NCBI RefSeq assembly: GCF_004564375.1
Contig: NZ_CP038267.1
Location: forward strand, 763,501-827,500
From: Nocardioides euryhalodurans
GTDB lineage: Bacteria > Actinomycetota > Actinomycetes > Propionibacteriales > Nocardioidaceae
DNA: 64,000 bases
Reading direction: 5' to 3'
Positions 45,805 through 54,849 of this stretch are shown piece by piece. Each line of letters opens with the position of its first letter. Within the stretch, counting starts at the first letter, position 1. Made by a program: the position numbers and the translations under genes. The notes under the pieces are model-generated. The model was given only the letters and a program-made list of their open reading frames with translations, ran no database searches and had not been told where the DNA came from.

Positions 45805-46152
45805 CGCTCGGCAGCTGATCAGCCGTCCAGGCCCGGCGGTGGTCGGCTCGGCACGTCACGTGGGTCCGAGCTGGAGCACCCGGCGCACACGACGACGCGC
45901 CGACGACGTGCGGGTGCTCAGGAGGCGCGGCCGGACGAGGTGGTCAGCCCTTCAGAGCGGTGCTCGGGTCGTGGACCGGCAGTGGTCGGTCGGCAGTCAT
46001 CGCGGGCTCGGCACCGCCTCATCCTGACCGGCGGAGGCCTCGCCGCGGTTGCCGCACGTGACGTGCAGGTGACACGGCGGCCGCCCGACCCCACGGATGG
46101 CAGGGACTCGAGTCGGACACTCCGCCGGCACCTAGGATGGCGGACGATCCCG
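45805..46152. other. Gene-free stretch
   Basis: No gene seen in these 348 bases. Two short palindromes, CACGTCACGTG (45852) and GCACGTGACGTGC (46054), are present, plus a possible TAGGAT -10 box at 46133 for the exonuclease gene. Nothing else is recognisable. Confidence 0.5.
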
Positions 46153-47160
46153 ATGCCGAGCCCCGACGACGATTCCGAGCGCCAGCTGCTGCTGGTCGTC
46201 GACGCCCCGTCGCTGCTCCACCGCAACCACCATGCCCGAGCGCACACCCGGGCCGTCGACCGGGCCGGGCGGCCGGTGTGGGCACTGCACGGGATGCTGC
46301 GCCAGATCATCGAGTCGATCGACGGCTTCGCTCCCGACGCGGTGGTCTTCGGTCTCGACGACCGCACCGCGTCCGTACGCCGCGACCTGTACCCCGACTA
46401 CAAGGCCGGTCGCGCCGAGAAGCACCCCGAGCTCGTCGACCAGCTCGAGCGTGCCGGCGCGCTGCTCGACGCGCTCGGCATGGCCACGGTGACGCCCCCG
46501 GGGCTGGAGGCCGACGACGTCAACGCCTCCGGCGCCGCCTGGGCCCGGCTGCGGGGTTGGAACTGCGTGATCATCACCTCCGACCGCGACGCGTTCAGCC
46601 ACATCAGCGACCACACCAAGGTGTTGCGGCTGATCGACGGCGGCATCCACGGCTCGCCGCTGCTGGACCCGCGACGCCTGCGCGCGATGTACGGCGTGGC
46701 CGCCGAGAACTACCTGGCGTACGCCGCGCTCCGGGGGGACGCCAGCGACAACCTCCCCGGCGTCGACGGCATCGGGGAGAAGACAGCGGCTGCCCTGCTC
46801 GAGATCGCCGGTTCGATGCAGGCGGTCTGGGCGGACATCGACCACGACGAGGGCCGCACCGTCGCTGCGGCCCTGGACTCCTGGGCCGACGAGCAGGGTG
46901 GTCGCAGGCTTGGTGCCCGGGTCGTGGGCCACCTCTCGGCGCCGGGCGCCCGCCAGCGGTACGACTTCAACGTCGCGCTCATGACCGGGCGGGAGGACCT
47001 CGACCTCGGGCTCACTCCCGACGTGCCCGGCAGCCCCGGGCTGCTGCCGCTCGACATCGACCGGGTCAGCCGGGTCGTCGGCTTCCTCGGTGTCGAGGCC
47101 ACCACCGCGTTGGCGCTGCGGGTGCTCACCGGCGACCCCGCCTCGGCGACCCGGCGCTGA
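46153..47160 (+). CDS. 5'-3' exonuclease (Pol I N-domain type)
   Basis: A 335-residue flap/5'-nuclease protein without polymerase. It has the metal-binding acidic residues of the PIN-like fold in LLLVVDAPSLLHRNHHA, PPGLEADDVNASG and CVIITSDRDAFSH, and the helix-hairpin-helix region AALRGDASDNLPGVDGIGEK. It would process flaps or RNA primers in repair or replication. ATG 46153 follows a TAGGAT box by 14 bases. It is alone in its orientation, with 74 bases before the sulfatase gene. Confidence 0.92.
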   Translation: MPSPDDDSERQLLLVVDAPSLLHRNHHARAHTRAVDRAGRPVWALHGMLRQIIESIDGFAPDAVVFGLDDRTASVRRDLYPDYKAGRAEKHPELVDQLERAGALLDALGMATVTPPGLEADDVNASGAAWARLRGWNCVIITSDRDAFSHISDHTKVLRLIDGGIHGSPLLDPRRLRAMYGVAAENYLAYAALRGDASDNLPGVDGIGEKTAAALLEIAGSMQAVWADIDHDEGRTVAAALDSWADEQGGRRLGARVVGHLSAPGARQRYDFNVALMTGREDLDLGLTPDVPGSPGLLPLDIDRVSRVVGFLGVEATTALALRVLTGDPASATRR

Positions 47161-47234
47161 CCCTGGCGTGCGGTTGCACAGGATCGCCTGAATCAGGTGA
47201 TGCCGCTCGAAGTCGTCCGGCACAACGTCGGGCC

Positions 47235-49121
47235 ATGACCTCTTCTCGCGGTGCGACCGATGCCATTGCCCAGCAGCAGCGACGGCTCGTGGAGACCCTC
47301 CCGTTCTCGGACACCCGTGACTTCGAGGACGCCAGACGCGGCCTGGTCGTCCCCATCGAGGAACCGGTGGTCGCCGAGGACGGCACCGTCCTGTGGGACA
47401 ACTCGACGTACGACTTCCTCGAAGGACAGTGCCCCGACACGGTGAACCCGAGCCTGTGGCGGCAGTCTCAGCTCGCGGCGATCGACGGGCTCTTCGAGGT
47501 GGTGCCCGGCATCTATCAAGTGCGCGGGATGGACCTGTCGAACACCACCCTGGTCGAGGGCGACGAGGGCGTCATCGTGTTCGACACGCTCCTCTCGGTG
47601 GAGACCGGGGCCGCTGCGCTGGCCCTCTACCGCAAGCACCGCGGGGACCGGCCGGTGAAGGCTGTGGTCATCACGCACTCCCACGCCGACCACTTCGGCG
47701 GGATCAAGGGCTTCGTCTCCCAGGAGGAGGTCGACGCCGGACGGGTGCGGGTGTTCGCTCCCGAGGGCTTCGTCGAGCACGCAGTGTCGGAGAACGTCTT
47801 CGCTGGCACCGCGATGAACCGTCGCGCGGCCTACATGTACGGAGCGGCACTCCCCCGCACTCCGCACGGCGGGGTCGGCGCCGGTCTCGGCCAGACCATC
47901 TCGACCGGGACCGTCTCCTTGATGGTGCCCACTGACCTGGTCACGACCACCGGCCACGAGGAGACGGTCGACGGCGTGCGAATGGTGTTCCAGATGGCGC
48001 CGGACACCGAGGCCCCCTCGGAGTTCCTCATCTACCTGCCCAACTTCAAGGCGCTCTGCGCCGCTGAGGACGCCACCCACAACCTGCACAACCTGCTGAC
48101 GCTGCGCGGCGCGGTGGTGCGCGACCCGAACGGCTGGGCGAAGTACCTCACCGAGACCATCGACCTCTTCGGCGCCGACGTCGAGGTGGTGTTCGCCTCC
48201 CACCACTGGCCCACCTGGGGCAACGAACGGGCCGTGGAGTTCCTCTCCCTCCAGCGCGACCTCTATGCCTACCTTCACGACCAGACGCTGCGAATGCTCA
48301 ACCAGGGCCTGGTCGGTCCTGAGATCGCGGAGGAGATCCAGCTGCCGCCGGCGCTGGAGAACGCGTGGAGCACCCGCGGCTACTACGGGTCGGTGAGCCA
48401 CAACGTGAAGGCGATCTACCAGCGCTACCTCGGCTGGTTCGACGGCAACCCGGCCCACCTGTGGGAGCACCCTCCGGTCGAGCGGGCCACGCGCTACGTC
48501 GACCTCGCCGGTGGCATCGACGCGGCAGTCGCCGCCGCCAGGGCCGCCTTCGACAGCGGTGACTACCGGTGGGCAGCCGAGATCGCCAACCACGCCGTGT
48601 TCGCCGAACCCGAGAACGGGCCGGCCCGCGAGGTCCTCGCCGACACCTACGAGCAGCTCGGCTACGGCTCGGAGAACGGCACGTGGCGCGACTTCTTCCT
48701 CTCCGGTGTGACCGAGCTGCGCGGCGCCCAGTTCGGTACACCGACGGAGACCACAGCCCCCGACGTGATCGCCCAGCTCTCTCCGTCGATGCTGTTCGAC
48801 GCCATCGCGATCCAGGTCAACGGACCGGCTGCGTGGGACGAGGACCTCAGCATCGACGTGGTGCTCACCGACACCGACGAGCGCTACCGGATCCGTCTCG
48901 CGAACGGCGTGCTCACACACAGCGGGCGACCCCAGCGCGGAGACGCCGACGCCACGTTGACGACGACGCGCCGAGCGCTCCCCGCGCTCGCCCTGGGCGG
49001 GCTGTCCGCCGAGGGCCTGGCCGACGCCGGCATCCGGCTGGACGGAGACGCGTCGGTGCTGGGCCGGCTGACCGCGGTGCTCGATCCCGGCGACAAGGAC
49101 TTCGCGATCGTCACCCCCTGA
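47235..49121 (+). CDS. Alkylsulfatase (SdsA/BDS1 type, metallo-beta-lactamase)
   Basis: A 628-residue zinc enzyme that hydrolyses alkyl sulfates such as dodecyl sulfate. The metallo-beta-lactamase motif is in VVITHSHADHFGGIKGF (His148, His150, Asp152, His153); further metal-site parts are LCAAEDATHNLHNLLTLRG and VFASHHWPTWGNERAV. A helical dimerisation domain and a C-terminal SCP2-like lipid-binding domain follow. It does not need formylglycine. No signal peptide is seen, unlike periplasmic SdsA. It is 16 bases before the BASS transporter, likely one operon. Confidence 0.93.
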   Translation: MTSSRGATDAIAQQQRRLVETLPFSDTRDFEDARRGLVVPIEEPVVAEDGTVLWDNSTYDFLEGQCPDTVNPSLWRQSQLAAIDGLFEVVPGIYQVRGMDLSNTTLVEGDEGVIVFDTLLSVETGAAALALYRKHRGDRPVKAVVITHSHADHFGGIKGFVSQEEVDAGRVRVFAPEGFVEHAVSENVFAGTAMNRRAAYMYGAALPRTPHGGVGAGLGQTISTGTVSLMVPTDLVTTTGHEETVDGVRMVFQMAPDTEAPSEFLIYLPNFKALCAAEDATHNLHNLLTLRGAVVRDPNGWAKYLTETIDLFGADVEVVFASHHWPTWGNERAVEFLSLQRDLYAYLHDQTLRMLNQGLVGPEIAEEIQLPPALENAWSTRGYYGSVSHNVKAIYQRYLGWFDGNPAHLWEHPPVERATRYVDLAGGIDAAVAAARAAFDSGDYRWAAEIANHAVFAEPENGPAREVLADTYEQLGYGSENGTWRDFFLSGVTELRGAQFGTPTETTAPDVIAQLSPSMLFDAIAIQVNGPAAWDEDLSIDVVLTDTDERYRIRLANGVLTHSGRPQRGDADATLTTTRRALPALALGGLSAEGLADAGIRLDGDASVLGRLTAVLDPGDKDFAIVTP

Positions 49122-49137
49122 GAGCGGAAGCGCCCGC

Positions 49138-49998
49138 ATGAGTGATGTCGTCGTCGGGATCGCGCAGGTCTCGATCCTCACCTTCGTGGTGAGCTCGATG
49201 ACCGGTCTGGGGCTGTCCCTGACCGCCCAGCAGATCCTCACTCCGCTCAAGGACGTCAAGCTGGTGTTGCTCGCACTGGTGGCCAGCTTCGTCATCGCGC
49301 CCGGCGGCGCGTGGGCGATCGCCGAGCTGTTCGGGCTGGACGACAGCCAGACCCTGGGCCTCCTGCTCCTCGGCGTCGCTGGCGGCGCTCCGTTCCTCCC
49401 CAAGCTCGCGCAGCTGGCGCACGCAGCGGTGGCGTACTCGGTCGGGTTGATGGTGCTGCTGATGGTGGGCACGGTCGGGTACGTACCGCTGGTGTTGCCG
49501 CTGCTGGTGGACGGCGTCATGGTCAGCGCCTGGGACATCGCCCGTCCGTTGCTGCTGCTGATGCTGCTTCCCCTGGCGGCCGCGTTGGTGGTGCGGGCAC
49601 GCTACCCGGGGTCGGCGCGGCTGGCGCCGACCCTGAGCCAGGTCTCTACCGTCGCGCTCGCACTCGGCATCGGCGCCGCGGTCCTCATCGGTCTGCCGGA
49701 GATCTGGGACCAGATCGGGACCGGGGTGCTGCTCGCGACGCTGGTGCTCGTCGGCACCTGCCTGGTCGCCGGCTACCTCCTGGGTGGCTCCGGGCGTGAC
49801 CAGCGGGTGACGAGCGCCCTCGGCACGGCCCAGCGCAACCTCTCGGCGGCCCTGCTGATCGCCGGTACCAGCTTCCAGGACACCCCGGAGGTGCTGGTCA
49901 CCGTGATGGTCGCCAGCCTGCTGCTGACGGGCGTACTCCTGCTGGTGGCCGGCGAGCTGGGTCGCCGCACCGCGGCAACCACGGCCGCGGAACAGTGA
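49138..49998 (+). CDS. Bile acid:sodium symporter-family transporter
   Basis: A 286-residue protein with about nine hydrophobic helices, in the BASS fold (TFVVSSMTGLGLSLTAQQIL; LLLLGVAGGAPFLPKLAQLA with the conserved Gly/Ala-Pro cross-over region; TAQRNLSAALLIAGTSF). BASS carriers import organic anions with sodium. Its place between an alkylsulfatase and SulP suggests uptake of an organosulfate or export/uptake of a product. Its stop overlaps the SulP start by four bases (GTGA). Confidence 0.85.
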   Translation: MSDVVVGIAQVSILTFVVSSMTGLGLSLTAQQILTPLKDVKLVLLALVASFVIAPGGAWAIAELFGLDDSQTLGLLLLGVAGGAPFLPKLAQLAHAAVAYSVGLMVLLMVGTVGYVPLVLPLLVDGVMVSAWDIARPLLLLMLLPLAAALVVRARYPGSARLAPTLSQVSTVALALGIGAAVLIGLPEIWDQIGTGVLLATLVLVGTCLVAGYLLGGSGRDQRVTSALGTAQRNLSAALLIAGTSFQDTPEVLVTVMVASLLLTGVLLLVAGELGRRTAATTAAEQ

Positions 49999-51698
49999 CC
50001 GGCACCGGCGACCCCCCGACGCGACAGGAACGCTCGGTGCGCCTGGGCCGACCGACCGGCAAGGACGCCGTCTCGGGCTTCGTGACGGGGCTGTTCTCGA
50101 TCCCCGAGGGCATGGCGTACGCGAGCATCGGTGGCTTCGCCGCGCCGCTGGGCCTGTGGTCGGGCGTGGTGCCGACGATCGTCGGCTCGGTCTTCGCCCG
50201 CACGGTGCTCATGGTCACCACGTTGACCAGTGCGATCGCGCTGTCGTCGCAGAGCGTGCTGGCTGGGGCCGGCCTCGACCCGGGGGACGCCGGCGCACTC
50301 GCCACCCTGACTGTGCTCGTCGGCCTGGTGATGCTCGGCCTGGGGCTGCTGCGGCTGGGGTCGGTGATGTCCTTCGTCTCGACGGCGGTGATGACCGGCT
50401 TCACCACCGGCATCGCGTTGCAGATCATCACCGGTGTCATCGAGGACGCGACCGGCTACGACCCGACGCCCCACAACACGATCGCGAAGGTCGTCGACGC
50501 CGCGGCCCACATCGGGGACTGGAGTGGCACCACGGTGGCGGTCAGCCTGGCCACCGTCGGGGTCTGGGCGGCCTTCAGGGCAGTGCGTCCCCTCCGGTCC
50601 TTCGCGATCCTCATCGCCCTCCTGACGGTGAGCGTGGTGTGCGCGGTGGTCCAGCCCGAGGTGGAGCTGGTCGACGACATCGCCAGCATCCCACGGTCGC
50701 TGCCCCCGTTCTCCCTGCCCGATCCCGGCGCCGTCCCCGAACTGGCCCTGGGGGCGGTCGCCATCGCCCTGGTCGCGCTCGCCCAGGCCGCGGGCATCGG
50801 GGCCGCCGTGTCCAACCCGGACGGCTCCCGGCCTGACGCCTCCACCGACTTCCGCGCCCAAGGGCTGGCGAACGTGGCCGGCGGGCTGTTCTCCGCCCTC
50901 CCGACCGGAGGGTCCCTGTCCCGCACGGGTGTCGGCACCAGCGCCGGCGCCCGGACGCGCTGGTCCGGGATCTTCGCCGGCGTGTGGCTGGCCGTCATCG
51001 TGCTGGCGGTCGGACCGGTGGCCGGGAAGATCCCCATGGCCGTCATCGGCGGTCTGCTCCTCGTGATCGGAGGCGAGCTGCTGGCGGGCCGGTTCCGCGA
51101 CATCGTGCTCGTCCTGCGGACCTCGTGGCTCTCCTCGGCTGCCATGGTGGTCACGTTCCTCGCGACCACCGAGCTCCCGCTTCAGCAGGCGATCTTCCTC
51201 GGAGCCGGCCTGTCGATCCTGCTGTACGCCGTCTCCGCGGCCGGCCGGGGGCAGCTCGTGGAGCTGGTCCCCGCAGGAGGCGGCGGCTGGCGCATCACCG
51301 AGCCGCCGCCCACGATCGCCAGCGACCGCACCACGGTCCTGCACTACGTCGGGGGCGGCTTCTTCGCCGAGGTCAACCGGCTCGAGGAGGAGTGGCCCGA
51401 CCCCGGTGCCGCCTCCCAGGCAGCGGTCGTCCTGTCGATGCGCGGGTCCGGCGGCATCCCCTCCGCCACGTTCCTGAAGTCACTCGAACGCGCGTGCCTG
51501 CGGCTTCGCGAGCACGACGTCCACCTCGTCCTCTGCGGAGTCACCCCGGCGTTCCGCGACCTGCTCGAACGCACGGGGACCCTCGACGTCCTCGGCCACG
51601 ACGCGGTGGTCGTGCAGAGCGAGCGTCTCCTGGACTCGGTCGCCACGGCGTACGCGATCGCCGAGCGGCGCCGCGCGGTCGACCCGGGCACTCGGTGA
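49995..51698 (+). CDS. SulP-family anion permease with STAS domain
   Basis: A 567-residue transporter: about 10–12 helices (residues 25–420), with the SulP opening FVTGLFSIPEGMAYASIGGF and later LANVAGGLFSALPTGGSLSR. A C-terminal STAS domain of about 110 residues begins after GGGGWRITEPPPT. Members move sulfate, bicarbonate or dicarboxylates. The GTG 49995 overlaps the BASS stop. Sulfate made by the alkylsulfatase is the likely substrate; direction of transport is not known. A possible tail hairpin (TCGACC 51704, GGTCGA 51717) follows. Confidence 0.87.
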   Translation: MTGTGDPPTRQERSVRLGRPTGKDAVSGFVTGLFSIPEGMAYASIGGFAAPLGLWSGVVPTIVGSVFARTVLMVTTLTSAIALSSQSVLAGAGLDPGDAGALATLTVLVGLVMLGLGLLRLGSVMSFVSTAVMTGFTTGIALQIITGVIEDATGYDPTPHNTIAKVVDAAAHIGDWSGTTVAVSLATVGVWAAFRAVRPLRSFAILIALLTVSVVCAVVQPEVELVDDIASIPRSLPPFSLPDPGAVPELALGAVAIALVALAQAAGIGAAVSNPDGSRPDASTDFRAQGLANVAGGLFSALPTGGSLSRTGVGTSAGARTRWSGIFAGVWLAVIVLAVGPVAGKIPMAVIGGLLLVIGGELLAGRFRDIVLVLRTSWLSSAAMVVTFLATTELPLQQAIFLGAGLSILLYAVSAAGRGQLVELVPAGGGGWRITEPPPTIASDRTTVLHYVGGGFFAEVNRLEEEWPDPGAASQAAVVLSMRGSGGIPSATFLKSLERACLRLREHDVHLVLCGVTPAFRDLLERTGTLDVLGHDAVVVQSERLLDSVATAYAIAERRRAVDPGTR

Positions 51699-51754
51699 CC
51701 CGATCGACCAGCAAAGGGTCGACACGTGCCGTCTCGCGAGCCACAATGGCCGCC

Positions 51755-51772
51755 ACTGGCTGAACAGTCAGT
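51755..51772. promoter_or_regulatory. TetR-type operator before ABC transporter operon
   Basis: ACTGGCTGAACAGTCAGT: eight-base arms, seven pairing, around AA. It is 56 bases before the substrate-binding protein gene. Its core TGGCTGAACAGTCA differs by one base from the box at 59335 next to the TetR gene, so the same regulator likely binds both. Confidence 0.7.
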
Positions 51773-51828
51773 TAATCGGATCCTCGCGTTCGGCGAGGTG
51801 TGGTGCGGATCGAGCATGGAGGGCGCGC

Positions 51829-53097
51829 ATGAACTTCGACCCTGCTGATCCTGGCCTGCGTCGCAGGCGGCCACGACCCCAGCTCGGGCGCCGCGACGTG
51901 CTGCGAGGGGGCCTGTGGCTCGGTGTGGGACTCGGGGCCGCACCCCTCCTCAGTGCCTGCGGGGGCGACGGCTCACAGGGCGGTAGCGGCGCTCCCTACC
52001 CGCTGGCCCGGCCCGACAGCCCGGTGACCCAGCCGATCAAGGACAGCAACCCGGGGATCGAGGACGGGCTCGATCCCGAGACGGGCGGTGCCTTCAAGAT
52101 CCTCAACTACGACCAGTACATGGCGCCCGGGGTGATGAAGGCCTTCGGCGAGCAGCACGGCGTCGAGGTTCAGGTCACGCCGTACACGACCTATGACGAG
52201 ATGCTGGCGAAGCTCCGCGCACCGGGTGAGTCCTTCGACCTGGTCTTCCCCGGTCCCAGCGTGCTGAGCAAGATGGTCTACGCCGACCTCCTCCAGCCGC
52301 TGAACCACTCGTACCTGCCCCACCTCGAGAACGTCTGGCCGGAGTACCAGGACCCTTGGTACGACCAGGGTGCGCGCTACACCGTGCCCTACACGATCTA
52401 CGGCACGGGCGTCCTCTACCGGGCCGACCGGGTGTCCAGCGTCCCGGACAACGGCTACGACCTGATGTGGGACGAGCAGCACGCGGGCAAGATCTACCTT
52501 CTCGACGACCAGCAGGAGGCGATCGCCATGTCCCTGCTGCGCAACGGGATCACCACGGACATCAACACCAGCGACCCCGCGCTCGTCCGCCAGGCCACCG
52601 ACTCGCTCATCGAGCTGATCGATCGGGTGCAGGTCAAGGCGAACATCAACGCCTACTCCGAGGTGCCCGAGGGAACCGCCACGATCCACCAGGCCTGGTC
52701 GGGCGACGCTATCGCCGGCCAGTACTACCTGCCCAAGGGCGAGACTCCCGAGGTCCTGGCCTACTGGCGCCCCGACGACCCCTCGGAGCAGGTGATCGGC
52801 AACGACAGCATCGCCATCCCGGCAAGCTCGACCAAGCCCGTGCTCGCACACCTGATGATCAACGACCTGCTCGACAACAAGATCGGGCTGCGCAACTTCG
52901 GGTGGAACGGCTACCAGCCGCCGCTGACCAAGCTGTCGGGCCAGTACCTCGTCGACCAGGGCTACATCCCGTCGAATCTGGTCAACGCGGTGGTGGAGCC
53001 CGGCGACTTCGACGAGGGACTCACCTTCTACGAGGTCGCACCGAGCACCGAGGCCCTGTGGCGTCAGTCCTGGTCGCAGTTCAAGGCCGGTGGCTGA
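51829..53097 (+). CDS. ABC transporter substrate-binding lipoprotein (PotD type)
   Basis: A 422-residue extracellular binding protein of the spermidine/putrescine family. The N terminus has a twin-arginine signal (GRRDVLRGGLWLGVGLG) and a lipobox (LSACGG), so it is exported folded and lipid-anchored. The body shows FKILNYDQYMAPGVMKAFGE and FDLVFPGPSVLSKMVYADLL, then IHQAWSGDAIAGQYYLPKGE. Pot-type proteins bind polyamines or other small amines and betaines. GGAGGGC precedes the ATG. Its end overlaps the permease start by eight bases. Confidence 0.92.
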   Translation: MNFDPADPGLRRRRPRPQLGRRDVLRGGLWLGVGLGAAPLLSACGGDGSQGGSGAPYPLARPDSPVTQPIKDSNPGIEDGLDPETGGAFKILNYDQYMAPGVMKAFGEQHGVEVQVTPYTTYDEMLAKLRAPGESFDLVFPGPSVLSKMVYADLLQPLNHSYLPHLENVWPEYQDPWYDQGARYTVPYTIYGTGVLYRADRVSSVPDNGYDLMWDEQHAGKIYLLDDQQEAIAMSLLRNGITTDINTSDPALVRQATDSLIELIDRVQVKANINAYSEVPEGTATIHQAWSGDAIAGQYYLPKGETPEVLAYWRPDDPSEQVIGNDSIAIPASSTKPVLAHLMINDLLDNKIGLRNFGWNGYQPPLTKLSGQYLVDQGYIPSNLVNAVVEPGDFDEGLTFYEVAPSTEALWRQSWSQFKAGG

Positions 53098-53995
53098 ACC
53101 CCCGCACGACCACCGCCGTACGACGAGACGGCTGTGGCCGGCGCTCGCGCTCCCCGGCACGATCTGGCTCGTTGCCCTGTTCCTGGTGCCCGTCTACGCC
53201 GTCATGGCCGTCGCCTTCAGCGGCGACATCAACCTCTTCGGCGAGCCGATCCCGGCCTGGAGCCCCTGGGACTGGCAGTTCGCCACGTTCGGCCAGGTGC
53301 TCTCGGACTCCATCTCCGGTCCCTACCAGGCGGTGTGGCTCCGGACAGCCTCGTACACGGGCATCGCGCTGCTGATCTGCGTCGTCGTCGGCTACCCCGT
53401 CGCCTACTACACGGCCCGGCTGGCCGGGAAGCGGCGGGGACTGGTCCTGGCGCTGATCCTGGCGCCGTGGTGGATCAACTACATCACCCGGATGCTCGCC
53501 TGGGTCAACCTGCTGCAGGACGACGGCTACGTGAACAAGGCGCTCGGGATCTTCAGCATCGAACCCGTCTCGTGGCTGGGCGGCAATCCGCTCACCGTGG
53601 TGATCGCCCTGGCCTACGGCTACCTGCCGTTCTTCATCCTGCCGCTCTTCGCCTCCCTCGACCGGATCGACCAGCGACTGCTGGAGGCCTCGCGCGACCT
53701 CGGGGTGGGCACCGTACGCACGTTCCTGCACGTGACGCTGCCGCTGTCGAAGCTGGGCCTGATCACCGCCCTCGTCATCACGGCTCTCCCCATGGCAGGC
53801 GACTACTACACCAACACGATCGTCTCGAGCTCGCCGCGCACCACGATGATCGGCAACCAGATCGAGCTCTTCCTCCTCCAAGGCCCCTCGAAGAACTTCG
53901 GAGCTGCGCTGGTGCTGCTGCTCTCGCTCGTCCTGCTGTTCTTCATGACCTACTACCTGATCCTGACCCAGCGCGCGAGCAGGAATGCCCGATGA
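53090..53995 (+). CDS. ABC transporter permease (PotB type)
   Basis: A 301-residue permease with six helices and the family EAA loop EASRDLGVGTVRTFLHVTLP. It begins LWPALALPGTIWLVALFLVP and ends in a helix rich in Leu/Val/Phe. The start GTG 53090 overlaps the binding-protein gene, and its stop overlaps the next permease by four bases (ATGA). These three genes form one operon after the operator at 51755. Confidence 0.9.
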   Translation: MAEPPHDHRRTTRRLWPALALPGTIWLVALFLVPVYAVMAVAFSGDINLFGEPIPAWSPWDWQFATFGQVLSDSISGPYQAVWLRTASYTGIALLICVVVGYPVAYYTARLAGKRRGLVLALILAPWWINYITRMLAWVNLLQDDGYVNKALGIFSIEPVSWLGGNPLTVVIALAYGYLPFFILPLFASLDRIDQRLLEASRDLGVGTVRTFLHVTLPLSKLGLITALVITALPMAGDYYTNTIVSSSPRTTMIGNQIELFLLQGPSKNFGAALVLLLSLVLLFFMTYYLILTQRASRNAR

Positions 53996-54849
53996 CTCCC
54001 CCGTGGCGCAATCCCTGGCGCAAGCCGTACCTGCTGGCGACGTTCACCTGGCTCTACATCCTGTGGTCGCTGGTGCCCGTCCTGATCGCGGTGCAGTTCT
54101 CCTTCAACGACGGGCGGTCCCGCAGCACCTGGCAGGGCTTCTCGACGCAGTGGTACTGCTGCGCCGAGGGCTCGGTCGGCGAGGACCCCAGCCTGCTGCT
54201 CGCGCTGCAGAACAGCCTGGTCCTCGGCGGGGCGACCGTCCTGGTCGCCACCCCGCTGGGCGTCATGCTGGCGCTGGGACTCACGCGCTGGCGCTCGCGG
54301 ACCAGCAAGGTGGCCAACGGCATTGCCCTGGTTCCCCTGGTCACGCCGGAGCTGGTGGTCGGCTCGGCGCTCTACCTGGTGATGGTCAACCTGTATCAGT
54401 TCGTGCCCCTGGGCCTGCCCGCCATGCTCCTGGGCCACGTGACGTTCTCCGTGTCCTACGTGCTGGTCGTCGTGCGAGCCCGGCTGCTGGCGATCGGCGG
54501 CGACTACGAGGCCGCGGCCCAGGACCTGGGCGCGAGCCCGCTCCAGGCGATCCGCACGATCCTGGTCCCGCTGCTGATGCCGTCGATCTTCGCCTCGGCG
54601 ATGCTGGTCTTCGCCACGTCCCTCGACGACTTCGTGGTCAGCCAGTTCCTGTTCGGCGACGCGGCCAACGTCACCGTCCCGATCAAGCTGTACAACGCCG
54701 TCCGGTCGGCCCCCACCCCCGCCCTCAACGCCTTGGCCACGCTGCTGCTGGTCGCCTCGTTCCTGGCGCTGCTCCTCGCGTACGTCGGCCTGCGGGCGCG
54801 GCGGCGGGGCGAGCGCTCGGCGCTCGAGGACCTCGCCGACTACGGCTGA
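53992..54849 (+). CDS. ABC transporter permease (PotC type)
   Basis: A 285-residue permease: LWSLVPVLIAVQFSFNDGRS near the start, EAAAQDLGASPLQAIRTILV as the EAA loop and DDFVVSQFLFGDAANVTVPI, a PotC hallmark. It is coupled to PotB by ATGA. The stop overlaps the convergent ATPase gene by ten bases. Confidence 0.9.
   Translation: MTPPWRNPWRKPYLLATFTWLYILWSLVPVLIAVQFSFNDGRSRSTWQGFSTQWYCCAEGSVGEDPSLLLALQNSLVLGGATVLVATPLGVMLALGLTRWRSRTSKVANGIALVPLVTPELVVGSALYLVMVNLYQFVPLGLPAMLLGHVTFSVSYVLVVVRARLLAIGGDYEAAAQDLGASPLQAIRTILVPLLMPSIFASAMLVFATSLDDFVVSQFLFGDAANVTVPIKLYNAVRSAPTPALNALATLLLVASFLALLLAYVGLRARRRGERSALEDLADYG

Noticed and set aside
45852..46066. CACGTCACGTG and GCACGTGACGTGC as a regulatory pair
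   Set aside because: Short CACGTG-type palindromes are expected in such DNA and no gene start is suitably placed.
51704..51722. TCGACC/GGTCGA hairpin as a terminator of the SulP operon
   Set aside because: Six-pair stem with a seven-base loop and no T-run; too weak to call as a separate feature.
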